Under the pieces are notes generated by a model. That model ran no database searches. It worked only from the letters and a program-made list of their open reading frames with translations, and was not told where the DNA came from. Made by a program: the position numbers and the translations under genes. From Mycobacteroides abscessus ATCC 19977 (GTDB lineage Bacteria > Actinomycetota > Actinomycetes > Mycobacteriales > Mycobacteriaceae), in NCBI RefSeq assembly GCF_000069185.1, contig NC_010397.1:4774001-4838000 (forward strand): 64,000 bases of DNA, given 5' to 3'. Positions 43,280 to 53,100 of the stretch are shown in pieces. Every line of letters begins with the position of its first letter. Within the stretch, counting starts at the first letter, position 1.

Positions 43280-43622
43280 GAGCCTGAAAATCTTGAGTCC
43301 CTCCGACTGTCTTCCGCGCTCGGCAGCATGTCAGCTGCGCAAACATGTATCTCCAGATCGGATGTGAACACAACGGATAACCGAACTTCGAATGCGGGGC
43401 ACCCAGGCTCGGTCGTATGCGAAGCACCGCCAACGTGCGGCACGCCTCGTCGCGCGCGACCCGATTACCGACGAGTAAACCACGTTGACGCCTCGTGAAC
43501 GCCACAATCCGAAATTTGTTCCGGCCCGGTCTGGCAACGCCTAATGCCTTGATATCAGCCAAATTTGGGAATGAACTACTCGTTCAGAAATAGCTCTTGC
43601 TGCCACCGCCCCGGCTCTTGGG
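43280..43622. promoter_or_regulatory. Upstream region of the mmpS-mmpL operon
   Basis: 343 bases without a credible gene. It should carry the promoter of the export operon. GGAGGG at about 43301-43306 (minus strand) is the only clear signal and fits a translation start for mmpS. Confidence 0.4.
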
Positions 43623-44957
43623 CTACTCGCCGACGGCCACCACGTCCGGGTCCATCTCCGGCTGAACCCACCGGAAGCCGTACTTGCTACGCTCCATGAA
43701 CCGGCGCTCGTAAGTGCCGGCAATCTGCTTGCCCTCCACCACACCACTAAGTACGAGTCGGTCCGGATCAGATTGGTGAGCGTGTAAAACCTGTTGCGGT
43801 GCTTCGGATTTACGCTTACGTAACTCCAGCTGATCACCGTTGACCTCTAGCATCCACCGCGATGTGCGCCCGTCGGGCGTCTGGGAGACGAAGGCCCGCA
43901 CGCCGAACTCTTCTACCTTGTCGCGATGGCTGATGGCCACATTGGACCATGGTGCGGGGCTCGTTTGGCCCACCGTCGCCTCATGTCCGTCGACGGTGAA
44001 TGATGTTGCACGCCAGACACCGTCAAGGCTGGACGTAGGCGTCTTATACGTCGAGTAAATCAGCGTACTCAGAAAGGCGCATTGCACCGTCAACGCTGCC
44101 GCCAGGACGAACTTCAAGACGATGCCTGTCCTCAGCAGCCAGCGACGGCCCGTGCCGAGTGGCGACCATAGCCGCACCGGTCTTGTCCCGCGGTTGAAAA
44201 CTACGCGCACCAGGTTCGGCCACAACGGCGCGGTGATAGCCACCGCGATCAAGAACAATTCTCCGGACACCTGCTTCACCGGAACGTCGTAGGTCATGTT
44301 GAGCAGGAATACCTGCGCCATGGCAAAGACGGAGCCCAACGCGCCCAGCACCCAAGTCCGATTCCATAGCAGCAACAGCCCGGCCGCTAGCTCTACCAGC
44401 CCTGTGGCTATCGAATAGGGCTCCGAGGCGCCCATGAAACCCCACAGCGTATTGAATAGGCTTGTGTCACCGACCAATTGAAGCTGCTGGTCGGGAAGTG
44501 TCATGTATCCCATCTGCGTGGGAATCGCCTTGGCCATCCCGTAAACGATCATCGACAGGGCCAGCCCGAATCTGGCGAATACCCACAACGAAGCCGACAG
44601 CCGGCGGTAGTGGGCACGGTGACGGTCCGACAGGGTCCAGATCGCGACAATTGCCAGCGCGATGACAACCCACCCCAGGTGGTAGCACCACAACCACAAC
44701 AGGTCGCCCCCGGACGATACGGTGAGCTCGATACCGTGCCCGCGGATCAGGAAACTGCCGATCTGTGCAGATAGCCACAACACCGGTTCGAATAGACCGA
44801 ACAAACCGAGGTTGTCGTACACCGAGAGCAGCAGAATTCCGCCGCCGACAGTGAACAACACCCGGAATCCGATTTTCTGCAACGAGGTCCAGCGCGCCGG
44901 TCCCCGGACTGCCTCACTCTCGGAGGTGCCGGATTGTTCGGGCGCGATGGATGTCAT
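43623..44957 (-). CDS. Uncharacterised multi-pass membrane protein (DoxX-like)
   Basis: A 444-residue protein with about eight hydrophobic segments between residues 30 and 310 and a hydrophilic C-terminal domain of about 130 residues. The middle (SMIVYGMAKAIPTQM, GLVELAAGLLLLW) resembles DoxX-type membrane proteins. The C-terminal domain carries an LDGVWRATSFTVDG motif like that of small beta-barrel lipid-binding domains. I do not assign a function. The frame reaches 45014, but the ATG at 44957 follows a TAGTCT -10 box by seven bases and fits a leaderless start. The gene lies between the lipopeptide locus and a lipase gene, and a link to either is unproven. Confidence 0.7.
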   Translation of the reverse strand: MTSIAPEQSGTSESEAVRGPARWTSLQKIGFRVLFTVGGGILLLSVYDNLGLFGLFEPVLWLSAQIGSFLIRGHGIELTVSSGGDLLWLWCYHLGWVVIALAIVAIWTLSDRHRAHYRRLSASLWVFARFGLALSMIVYGMAKAIPTQMGYMTLPDQQLQLVGDTSLFNTLWGFMGASEPYSIATGLVELAAGLLLLWNRTWVLGALGSVFAMAQVFLLNMTYDVPVKQVSGELFLIAVAITAPLWPNLVRVVFNRGTRPVRLWSPLGTGRRWLLRTGIVLKFVLAAALTVQCAFLSTLIYSTYKTPTSSLDGVWRATSFTVDGHEATVGQTSPAPWSNVAISHRDKVEEFGVRAFVSQTPDGRTSRWMLEVNGDQLELRKRKSEAPQQVLHAHQSDPDRLVLSGVVEGKQIAGTYERRFMERSKYGFRWVQPEMDPDVVAVGE

Positions 44958-45032
44958 AGCCGCGAGACTAGCGGTCGCGTAGACGCCTGCGCCTCCGGGA
45001 AAACCCTGAGTCACATCCTGATTCGTAGCTTC

Positions 45033-46301
45033 CTAGTCGCCCAAAACATCACGCATCCAGCGCAGCACACGGGGCATCGCCCAGCCCGCGGCGATCATGT
45101 GCTCGCCAGGAACAGGCAGGTAGTCCACCATCGCACCTTTGGACCGCCAGCTTCCGACGAGCTCGGTGACACCTTGTTCGGGGATGAATTGATCACCTAA
45201 GAACCGGTCGCGCGATCCGTGGTAGAGCAAGATCGGCATGTTCGGCGCCGCGGCGCCAGGCTTGTTCGCGGCGATGACATCCTGCGCGATGTCGGAGTCG
45301 AATGGCGCCGGTACGGCAGCCAGCACGTCCAGATCGATACGCGCGACCCCGGCCGCCGCCAACGCCGGTTGCGGCAAGTCCTTGACGAGCGTGGACATAT
45401 AGAAAGCAAAATCCCCGAACAACTCGACCATGCTCGGGTATTCGCGTGCCTGCCCGATGGTGGCCGCGGCGAACAATCCAGATCCCAAGGCACCGTTCAT
45501 ACTCCGATACAACAGTGCGTAGTCCGTTGGTGTGCCGCCCGCGACTGCACCGCTAAATCTCAGCTCGGGCGCGTAGGTGGGTTGCTCCTGTGCCGCCCAC
45601 ACAGTCGCTATGGCCCCGCCGCTGTAGCCGTCCATCACCATCGGAGCGTCGACGAGATCGGCGCGCATCCCGTGCATTCCGCGCACCGCATCAAGAACCG
45701 CGTGCGCGGCCATCACGCCCGCCGAGTACGCCATTCGCGGACCCTCGTGATCGGGTATCAGCACCGCGTAGTTGCGGGCCAGCAGCAGAGGTGCCAGCGG
45801 CGGCACGTCGACATACATGCCCCGCGCTATCCGGTAGGAAGGTGCCGCTTTCAGCCCTAACGAGTTGATCGGCTGATTACGCACTACCACCGGCCGGGCG
45901 CCCGGGCCGCGCCATGGGCGCTTGGGCTCGATCAGCGTCGCCGTCACGGGTACCGCATCACCGGCGGTGTTGGTGGAACGCACCATGAATCGCTGGACGG
46001 AGGCACCCGGTACCGGCAGACGGGGCCGCACATATTGCTGGCGGATCACTTCTCCGTTGACACGGCCGGCGAGATCACCTGGGTCCGAGTAGAAGCTGGG
46101 TCCAGGGATCGGGGTCGGCAGGATGGCGGCATGCCGGTCCGCTCGCTGCTCGTCGGTCAACCTGTGTGCGGCCCATTTGTTCAGGCGCCGTAGCACGGCG
46201 GGACTACGCAAGGCGGCGGCAGAACCAGCAATCCCGGCCACGGCCGCACCCACGCCGGCCAGCGCGGCACCACCCAACACCGCGTACGGACTCTTTCCCA
46301 T
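45033..46301 (-). CDS. Secretory-type lipase / alpha-beta hydrolase (LIP family)
   Basis: A 422-residue protein of the secretory lipase family. An N-terminal hydrophobic segment (about 8-30) rich in Ala and Gly suggests membrane association or export. The nucleophile elbow is DGYSGGAIA with Ser near 226; the likely acid is in HGSRDRFLGDQF and the His is in PGEHMIAAGW. Similar mycobacterial enzymes hydrolyse short to medium acyl esters. ATG with GGGGAGG upstream. It is separated by 80 bases from the VOC gene, with its own AT-rich upstream stretch. A role in lipid turnover is inferred, and there is no evidence that it acts on the lipopeptide. Confidence 0.85.
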   Translation of the reverse strand: MGKSPYAVLGGAALAGVGAAVAGIAGSAAALRSPAVLRRLNKWAAHRLTDEQRADRHAAILPTPIPGPSFYSDPGDLAGRVNGEVIRQQYVRPRLPVPGASVQRFMVRSTNTAGDAVPVTATLIEPKRPWRGPGARPVVVRNQPINSLGLKAAPSYRIARGMYVDVPPLAPLLLARNYAVLIPDHEGPRMAYSAGVMAAHAVLDAVRGMHGMRADLVDAPMVMDGYSGGAIATVWAAQEQPTYAPELRFSGAVAGGTPTDYALLYRSMNGALGSGLFAAATIGQAREYPSMVELFGDFAFYMSTLVKDLPQPALAAAGVARIDLDVLAAVPAPFDSDIAQDVIAANKPGAAAPNMPILLYHGSRDRFLGDQFIPEQGVTELVGSWRSKGAMVDYLPVPGEHMIAAGWAMPRVLRWMRDVLGD

Positions 46302-46381
46302 GGCCTACCTCCCCGCGTCAACTTTAGGCGCTCGCATGCTGGGCACGCACGTCTCTGGGTTATCTTGAAACTCTTGGCCGT

Positions 46382-46792
46382 TCAGGCAAGCTCCTGGATG
46401 CGGACGGTACATCCGGCGGGATCACGAAAAGCGCAGTCTCGAGCCCCCCAGGGCTGATCGGTTGGCTCTTGCATCACCTCAGCGCCGGCGGCCTGCACAC
46501 GTTCGAAAAGCCCGCTCAGATCATCGGTCGCCAGCATGATGCTTGCGTAGGTGCCCTTGGCCATCATCTCGGTGATGGTGCGGCGCTCCTCATCGGTGAC
46601 ACCCGGATCCGCTGCGGGCGGTGTCAGCACGATGTTCATATCGGGACGCCCGGCAGGCCCCACGGTGATCCACCGCATCCCCTCGTATCCCACGTCCTTG
46701 CGGACCTCGAATCCGAGGGCGTCGCGATAAAAGGCCAGAGAGGCCTCGGCATCGGTGTGTGGCAGAAAACTCGCGTTGATCGTGATGTCCAT
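46382..46792 (-). CDS. VOC (glyoxalase-fold) protein
   Basis: A 136-residue protein with two beta-alpha-beta-beta-beta units of the vicinal oxygen chelate fold: FLPHTDAEASLAFYRDALGFEV in the first unit, and DLSGLFERVQAAG followed by RDCAFRDPAGCTVRIQE in the second. The longer open frame to 46999 runs into the preceding AraC gene; the ATG at 46792 (MDITINASF) is the natural start. It comes ten bases after the AraC gene and is likely co-transcribed with the TetR and AraC genes. VOC proteins include dioxygenases, lyases and resistance proteins; the substrate is unknown. Confidence 0.8.
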   Translation of the reverse strand: MDITINASFLPHTDAEASLAFYRDALGFEVRKDVGYEGMRWITVGPAGRPDMNIVLTPPAADPGVTDEERRTITEMMAKGTYASIMLATDDLSGLFERVQAAGAEVMQEPTDQPWGARDCAFRDPAGCTVRIQELA

Positions 46793-46802
46793 ACCGGTGA
46801 CG

Positions 46803-47240
46803 CTAGCCGCGCACTGCAGGCGTTGCTTCTCGATTCCTGATCGGTCTGGTGACCTGCTTGACGACACACGACGGAATACCGGCGTGATCGACAATGCGCT
46901 CTTTATAGGTGCGCGGTGACATTCCCACGAGTTCGGCGAAGCGAGTGCTGAAGGTTCCCAGCGATGAGCACCCGACCGCGAAACAGACGTCGGTGACACT
47001 CATGTCTCCGCGGCGCAGCAGCATCATGGCCCGTTCGATACGCCGGGTCATCAGGTAGGAGTAGGGCGATTCCCCGTACGCACTCTTGAACTGCCGACTC
47101 AGGTGGCCCGCTGACATCTGCGCCTCTCGGGCCAGCGCCTCGACGTTCAGCGGTTGCGCGTATTCGCGGTCGATCCGGTCGCGCACCCTGCGTAACCGCG
47201 CCAGATCACGCAGCCTTTGCTCTTCGCCGGCGCTGGTCAC
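46803..47240 (-). CDS. AraC-family regulator (short, DNA-binding domain only)
   Basis: About 145 residues made almost entirely of the double helix-turn-helix AraC domain (YAQPLNVEALAREAQMS, SPYSYLMTRRIERAM, SVTDVCFAVGCSS, GTFSTRFAELVGMSP). No ligand-binding domain is present. The frame can start at a TTG at 47267 inside the TetR gene; the GTG at 47240, ten bases after the TetR stop, gives VTSAGEEQRLRDL and is preferred. Similar short AraC proteins paired with VOC proteins are common in actinobacteria, and control of the neighbouring VOC gene is likely. Confidence 0.8.
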   Translation of the reverse strand: MTSAGEEQRLRDLARLRRVRDRIDREYAQPLNVEALAREAQMSAGHLSRQFKSAYGESPYSYLMTRRIERAMMLLRRGDMSVTDVCFAVGCSSLGTFSTRFAELVGMSPRTYKERIVDHAGIPSCVVKQVTRPIRNREATPAVRG

Positions 47241-47250
47241 CGTGCCAAGG

Positions 47251-47817
47251 TTAGTCCCGAACAGCAAGCAGACCGGATACCACTCGCGTCACGCTTCGCC
47301 GCAGCGCATCCTCCGCGGCGACTCCGCGGACGGCATAGGCGAGCGCGATGCCGTCAAGGCAGGCGATGAGGTCTCCTGTGCGCTCCGCGGCATCGGAGAT
47401 TCCCAGTGCAATCAGCCGCCGCTCAAGCAGCCCGCGGATGTGATCGGTTGCGGCATCAAGAACGCTTCGCATCTGGGGATGCTGTGCCGATTCCAGCAGC
47501 AGCTCATGCCGCGCCAGCACCAGCACGCCACCGTCGGCGATCCAGGCCCGCACAGCGCGCACCGCGAGCTGTGTCAACGCGGAAATGTCTAGGTGCACCG
47601 GTTCCGCCAGCGGCACCACCGCCGTCATGGTCCGCTCCCCAAGCCGTGTCGCACAGGCCTGCAACAGCGCGACTCGGGTGCGCAGGTAATACGAGGTGGA
47701 ACCCTCCGGCAGTTCAGCCGAGCGGTCGACGGCCCGGTGGGTCAAACCCCGTGCGCCGCCCGCCGCCAAAACGGCCAGCCCGGCATCGGCCAGCTGGGTG
47801 CGCCGATCATCGGCCAT
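47251..47817 (-). CDS. TetR-family repressor
   Basis: A 188-residue TetR regulator. The N-terminal helix-turn-helix reads ADAGLAVLAAGGARGLTHRAVDRSAELPEGSTSYY; the remainder is the usual helical ligand domain. The open frame extends to 48075, but MADDRRTQLAD at 47817 with GGGAGG upstream is the proper start. Two perfect palindromes lie directly upstream, between this gene and the divergent epimerase gene, and are the expected operators. It should repress itself and the epimerase. The ligand is unknown. Confidence 0.88.
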   Translation of the reverse strand: MADDRRTQLADAGLAVLAAGGARGLTHRAVDRSAELPEGSTSYYLRTRVALLQACATRLGERTMTAVVPLAEPVHLDISALTQLAVRAVRAWIADGGVLVLARHELLLESAQHPQMRSVLDAATDHIRGLLERRLIALGISDAAERTGDLIACLDGIALAYAVRGVAAEDALRRSVTRVVSGLLAVRD

Positions 47818-47826
47818 CTTGCCTCC

Positions 47827-47842
47827 CTCTACGTTCGTAGAG
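47827..47842. promoter_or_regulatory. TetR operator, site 1
   Basis: Perfect palindrome CTCTACGTTCGTAGAG ten bases upstream of the tetR start. It shares the CTCTAC arms with site 2, with centres about 24 bases apart. Confidence 0.75.
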
Positions 47843-47849
47843 TACATTC

Positions 47850-47867
47850 CCTCTACATCTGTAGAGG
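47850..47867. promoter_or_regulatory. TetR operator, site 2
   Basis: Perfect palindrome CCTCTACATCTGTAGAGG. It ends in the GAGGAGG ribosome site of the divergent epimerase gene, so binding would block both transcription and access to that site. Confidence 0.75.
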
Positions 47868-47874
47868 AGGCGCC

Positions 47875-48837
47875 GTGGGCATACACGTCGTGGTGGGAGC
47901 CAACGGAGCGACCGGCACCGTCCTGTGTAGGGAGCTGCTGGCCGCCGGCCATACGGTGCGAGCCGTCAGCCGCAGCGGCCGCGGCGCACCGAGTGGAGTC
48001 GACGAGATTGCGGCCGACGCGACTGACGCCGTGCGAATCACCGAGATCTGCGCGGGCGCGACAAGCCTGTATCACTGCGCGCTACCGCCAATGGGTTCAT
48101 GGTTACCCACCTATGTCGACCTGACCCGCTCGCTGATCACCGCCGCGGGCAATGTCGGGGCCCGGCTTGTCTACGCCGACGACACCTGGATGTACGGCAA
48201 GGTGAATGGTCCTATGCGCGAGGATAGCCCGGTGCGGCCGGTGGCCTACAAGGGCGCATTGCGCGCTCTGGCCGCGGAGATGATCGCGTCGGCCTATGCC
48301 CGGGGACAAACCGAATCGGTGGTCGGGCGGGCCGCCGAGCTCTACGGTCCACGGGTAGAATCCCTATTGGGCGCAGGGGTATTCGCTGCCGGTATAACCG
48401 GACGCAAGGCCATCTGGCCAGGGGACCCAGACCTGCCCATGACGGCGACCTTCATCGGGGATTTCGGCAAGGCACTCGCCGATCTCGGGCAACATCCCGC
48501 AGTTGTTGGCCAGGTCTTCCACGTCCCCGTCGCACCCGCCATCACCGGCAGGCAGTTCATCGAGTTGATCGCAAGTCAAGCCGGCACCGTCCCCAAAGTC
48601 GGAAGGCTGACACCACCTATGGTCGCGCTCCTCAAGGTGGTGGCCCCGATCGTCCGCGAGGGCGCCGAGCTGCTGTATCAGTTCGAACAACCATTCCTAG
48701 TGGACGACAGCAGGTTTCGCGCTCTCACCGGCCGCACCGCGACTACTTGGCGGGCTGGCATTGAGCAGACCATCACCTGGTACCGAGCCGATCCAGAGCG
48801 GATCAAATACCGGCTACTCCCCGGAAAATCCCGGTAG
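47875..48837 (+). CDS. NAD(P)-dependent epimerase/reductase (SDR family)
   Basis: A 320-residue extended SDR protein with the dinucleotide loop VVVGANGATGTVLCREL at the N-terminus. In place of the classical YxxxK a VAYKGALRALAAEM segment is present, with Y and K adjacent, so catalysis may differ from the family norm. GTG at 47875 directly follows GAGGAGG. Longer frames upstream run through the tetR gene on the other strand and are not real. It is the presumed target of the divergent TetR repressor. Similar proteins reduce quinones or small carbonyls; the substrate is not readable. Confidence 0.82.
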   Translation: MGIHVVVGANGATGTVLCRELLAAGHTVRAVSRSGRGAPSGVDEIAADATDAVRITEICAGATSLYHCALPPMGSWLPTYVDLTRSLITAAGNVGARLVYADDTWMYGKVNGPMREDSPVRPVAYKGALRALAAEMIASAYARGQTESVVGRAAELYGPRVESLLGAGVFAAGITGRKAIWPGDPDLPMTATFIGDFGKALADLGQHPAVVGQVFHVPVAPAITGRQFIELIASQAGTVPKVGRLTPPMVALLKVVAPIVREGAELLYQFEQPFLVDDSRFRALTGRTATTWRAGIEQTITWYRADPERIKYRLLPGKSR

Positions 48838-48858
48838 AACCGCGTAGCGTAGATAGGA

Positions 48859-49761
48859 ATGGCGGGAAACGAGGCGCCCAACTGGGATTTCGTCGTCGCA
48901 CCGGTGCGCAGTGTGCCGGGCGTCGCGTCAATGGTGGGCTACCGTGCGCGCGACATTCCCGACGGAATCCATCTCGGTATGCCCTCAGCCACCTTGACAT
49001 TCATTGTCAGCCTCGATGACGGGGTCGAGAGCGCAGACTCCGCCGCCGCACTCGACGATGCCCGGCCCAATCCTTTGGTTCTCGGTGGGTTGCACACCCG
49101 TGCCCCGCATATTCGGCAGCGTCCTGGTCAGGCCGGGATACAGCTCGCGGTACATCCCCTGGCGTCCCGTGCCCTGTTCGGGGTGCCCAGCGCAGAACTG
49201 CCGGTCACCGATTTCCAGGGACTCGAGATTCTGGGTGGTGCTGTGGCCGGCCTGCCGGAACGGACCGCACGGCAACGTCGCTGGTCGGATGCGTTCGATA
49301 CCGTCGCGACCTACCTCACGGAGTCGCGGAGGCAGCGCTCGGTGGCGCCCGTCCGGTCAGAGGTAGTGCAGGCCTGGCATCTGCTGGAGCGCAGTCAAGG
49401 ACGAATTACTGTAAGCACCTTGGCTTCCCGGGTAGGAATCAGCTCGCGCTATTTGACCACCCTGTTCCAGCGTGAGGTCGGCAGATCACCCAAGACCGTG
49501 GCGATGCTGATGCGCTTCCAGCGGGCCACCAGTCTGCTCGCGCTATCGGCGCGACGCGGGCGTGTCGACCTGGCGGCTATAGCCGCCGAAACCGGGTTCA
49601 GCGATCAGGCGCATCTGACACACGAGTTCGTGCGCTTCACCGGCGTACCGCCACGGACATGGCTGGCCGCGGAGTTCCGAAATATACAAGACGGCGGACA
49701 CTCGTTCGGATCAGAGTGTGAGCATGACTACCTCGACGCCCAGCGTGTGGCTGACCCTTAA
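48859..49761 (+). CDS. AraC-family transcriptional regulator
   Basis: A 300-residue regulator with an N-terminal sensor-like domain (1-180) and a C-terminal AraC DNA-binding domain (ITVSTLASRVGISSRYLTTL, AAIAAETGFSDQAHLTHEF, GVPPRTWLA). The ATG at 48859 lies eight bases after TAGCGT, so a leaderless transcript is possible. Its end overlaps the start of a VOC gene on the same strand. This repeats the AraC-VOC pairing seen on the minus strand at 46.4-47.2 kb. Control of the VOC gene is inferred. Confidence 0.85.
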   Translation: MAGNEAPNWDFVVAPVRSVPGVASMVGYRARDIPDGIHLGMPSATLTFIVSLDDGVESADSAAALDDARPNPLVLGGLHTRAPHIRQRPGQAGIQLAVHPLASRALFGVPSAELPVTDFQGLEILGGAVAGLPERTARQRRWSDAFDTVATYLTESRRQRSVAPVRSEVVQAWHLLERSQGRITVSTLASRVGISSRYLTTLFQREVGRSPKTVAMLMRFQRATSLLALSARRGRVDLAAIAAETGFSDQAHLTHEFVRFTGVPPRTWLAAEFRNIQDGGHSFGSECEHDYLDAQRVADP

Positions 49762-50125
49762 GGCCAAGGATGCCCCGGCTCTCATCGAGTACTACGTCGA
49801 CACCTTCGGCTTCCTGCTCGCGGCCCGCTACGGCGAGGGCGACCGGGTCGATCATGCCCAGTTGAACTGGCCAGAAGGCACCGGCGGCATCATGTTGGGC
49901 AGCCACCGGCCCGGCGGTGAATGGGCACTGGAGCCGGGAACCGCGGGCGCATACGTCGTGACCCGCGACCCCGACGGCCTGTACCAGCGGATCGTTGCCA
50001 AGAAGGCCGACATTGTCCGGCCACTCGCCAAAACCGACTACGGTGCCCACGAGTTCGCGGTTCGCGATCCCGAAGGCAACCTGTGGTCGTTTGGCGACTA
50101 CACCGGCGAACCGGCGCCCGAGTAG
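49724..50125 (+). CDS. VOC (glyoxalase-fold) protein
   Basis: A 133-residue VOC protein (ALIEYYVDTFGFLLAARY in unit one, GAHEFAVRDPEGNLWSFGDY in unit two). It overlaps the upstream AraC gene by about 38 bases, indicating translational coupling. A GTG at 49718 two codons upstream is an alternative start. It resembles proteins annotated as glyoxalase or bleomycin-resistance-like. The final GNLWSFGDY is the typical metal-binding C-terminal strand. Function is not determined. Confidence 0.82.
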   Translation: MTTSTPSVWLTLKAKDAPALIEYYVDTFGFLLAARYGEGDRVDHAQLNWPEGTGGIMLGSHRPGGEWALEPGTAGAYVVTRDPDGLYQRIVAKKADIVRPLAKTDYGAHEFAVRDPEGNLWSFGDYTGEPAPE

Positions 50126-50130
50126 CTCAC

Positions 50131-53100
50131 CTACACCAGGCCCAACAGCTGAATATCGCTGGCGTACTTGAGGATCAGCTCCTTGGTGACGTGCGGTATC
50201 TCACCGCTGTCTCCGACCTTCGCCTCGTGCACGGCGCGACTGAATTCTGCGGTCGGAAGTGCACTTCCGTCGATCGCCGGTTGCGGCTTCTCGTACATCT
50301 TGAGAAGTGGCAACACCGACTGTTGCCGCTGCTGCTCGGGCAATCCCTTGAGGGCCAGCTCGAACCGGGCGAGCCACTGGTCGTAATCGTCGATCCGCGC
50401 GATCTTGTAGCCTGCGTCGATCAGCCAGTCGACGAAGGTATCCATCGAGACACCGTCATGGTGCGGGTTGAACACGTCGAAGCTGCGGTAACCGTCTACC
50501 ACGTTCACACCGCCGATGGCGGTGATCGATGCGGCGGTGAAATCGCCGGGCACACCGTCATAGTGAGCGCGCTGCCGATTGCCGTCGGCATCCAATTCAT
50601 AGAAGCTGGCCGGTGCAACACCGGTGAGCAGCAGACTCTGGATGCTCCGGGTGAACACGTCGGTGACGTTGAGCTGTCCGTGGTAGTCACTGTGCGCCAG
50701 GATCATGTCGGAGCGGAACACACGCACCGGCAGCCCCGCTAGGTCATGAGCCTCCCGCAACAGCACCTCGCCGGCCCATTTTGAGTTGCCGTATCCGTTC
50801 GCGTAGCCGTCATTGATCTGGCGCTCGGCCGACATCACACGAACATCGGAGTCTTCCTCGAACTCCGTCACCGGAATCTGGTCGGCGATGCCCACCGTCG
50901 ACAGGTAGGTGACCGGCTTGAGCCGCTCCGAAATTGCCAGCTTGATGATCTCGGCGGTACCCGCCACATTCGGACCGAACAACTGGCTGTACGGCAGCAC
51001 GTGGTTCACCAAGGCACCGGAGTGCACGATCAGGTCCACGTCCTTGGCCAGCTTCTGCCAAACTTCCTGGGATAGACCGAGATCCTGGTCGCCGAAATCG
51101 CCGGCGATAACTTCCAGACTCTGTTGCGCCAGCTGACGATAATGCGCGGACAGCTTGGGATCACCCGATTCGTACACGGCGTCCAACCGTGCCCGGGCTG
51201 CTTCGGCATCGGCGCCACGAATGAGGGCGTAGACCTTGCCACCATTGGGTGCCAACCGCTCCAGCCAATCGAGCACCAGCCAACGACCCAACCAGCCGTT
51301 GCCGCCGGTCACTAGAACGGTCTTGACATCGGCCGTTGCCGGCTGAACGTCCTTGGCCGCTTTCAACAGTGACTCGTCCAAGAACTTGTCGAGGGTGAGT
51401 TCACCGGCGGTGATGACCGTCGCGTCCTTGCCGTGGACCGACGCAAAGGTCGGCTGCGTAGCGGCGCCGGTCCGCTGCGCCTCGATGTGCCGGGCGATCG
51501 CGGCAAGGTCGTTGGCGACGCTGTTGATGACGCCCACCGGAACGTCCACCTCAAAGATGTCGCGCAGCAGCTCGGAGTACGACAGCGCCGACAGTGAGTC
51601 GCCACCGAGGTCGATGAATCGCACATCAGGAGCCAGATCCGAGGACGATGCGCCCAGCAGCGCGGCGGCCGCATCGGTCACCGTCTCCAGGACCGGGCGC
51701 GTGGCTGCCTCCCTGGCCAACTGGCGCAGCCGCTCATTCTGGCTTTCCGCCAGTTCGGCGTACAGCGCCTCCAGCCTCTCTCCGTAGTGATCCTTCAGCT
51801 TGGGGCGCAGCAGCTTTCGCGCGTCCGATAGCAATCCGGACTCGACGGTGAACGGCACCGTCTCAACGATGAAGTCGCGCGGTATCTCATAGGATTGCAG
51901 CTCCGCGTCCTTGGCGACCTGCTGCAGCGAATCCTGGATCAAGGGCTTGAGCGCATCTGGCGAATCTGCGTACCGCTCAAGGACTTCGGGTGTCGGGACC
52001 ACGACAGCCAGCAGGAACGAGCGTTCACTGTTCCCGTACACAAAGATCTGCCGGACCAGCGGGCTGCCGGTGTAAGCGGCCTCCAGCTTTGACACCGCGA
52101 CAAACTCTCCCTGCGCGAGCTTGAGGACGTTCTTGACGCGGTCGAGGTACTTGAGGTGATCCGGCCCGAGCTCGGCGACCACGTCACCGGTCTTGTAGTA
52201 CCCCTCGTCATCGAAGACATCGGCAGTGGTCTCCGGGCGCTTGTAGTAGCCGGGGAACATCGTCTCCGACTTCAACCGCAGCTCGCCACGGGGATGCGGC
52301 GAATCTGTGGTGAAGTATCCGAGTTCCGGAACGTCAACCAGCTTGTAGTCGGTGACGGGCGGACGCTGCAGGACTCCGTCACGCCACACACCACCGGCCT
52401 CGGTGGACCCATACCCGTCGCGCAACGGCACCTGCAGCAGCGACTCCATGAACTCCGTCATCTCAGGAGACAACGGGGCCGACCCGGAGCCAGCACTGAG
52501 CACACGCCCGCCGAAGTCCTGTTCCCGGATGCGGACCTTGATTCGCTCCGCGATCTCGGAGTTGCTCTCACCCGGGGCAAGGGACCGGTCCAATTCTGCC
52601 TGAAAACGCTGGAACACCATCTCCACCACACGCGGCACGAAGAGCACTTCGGAGGGGCGGATGAGCGCGATGTCCTCGAAGAAAGTCGAAAGATCGCTCG
52701 AAGCGATGTAGTAGGCGGTTCCGCCACCGGAAAGGGTGCCCATGAGAGTGAGGCGACCCGCCAGGTGGCTCATGGGCATGAAGTTCACGCCTATGGACGG
52801 AATCACATCGTCGGTGAGCCACTTCTTCTGCCACAAGTTGGCGACCAGCCATTGCGGATACATGGCGCCCTTGGGGGTACCGGTGCTGCCGGAGGTGTAG
52901 ATGAGCAGACGCAAGGCATCGGGATCTGCACTGGGCAGCGGCGCGGCGGGCAGGTCCCGCCCCCGCGCGAGAGCCTCCGCCAGGGCCTCGACGACGATCG
53001 TCCGGCCGGCACTCTCAAGCCGGGCCCGCACAGCCTCCAGCGCTTCGCGCTGGCTGTCGACCTCCGCGTGATAGTCGAAAACCGAGAGGAGTCGCACCGA

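Noticed and set aside
47593..47874. N-terminal extension of the epimerase frame through the tetR gene
   Set aside because: It is antisense to tetR and crosses both operators. A GTG with GAGGAGG at 47875 is the obvious start.
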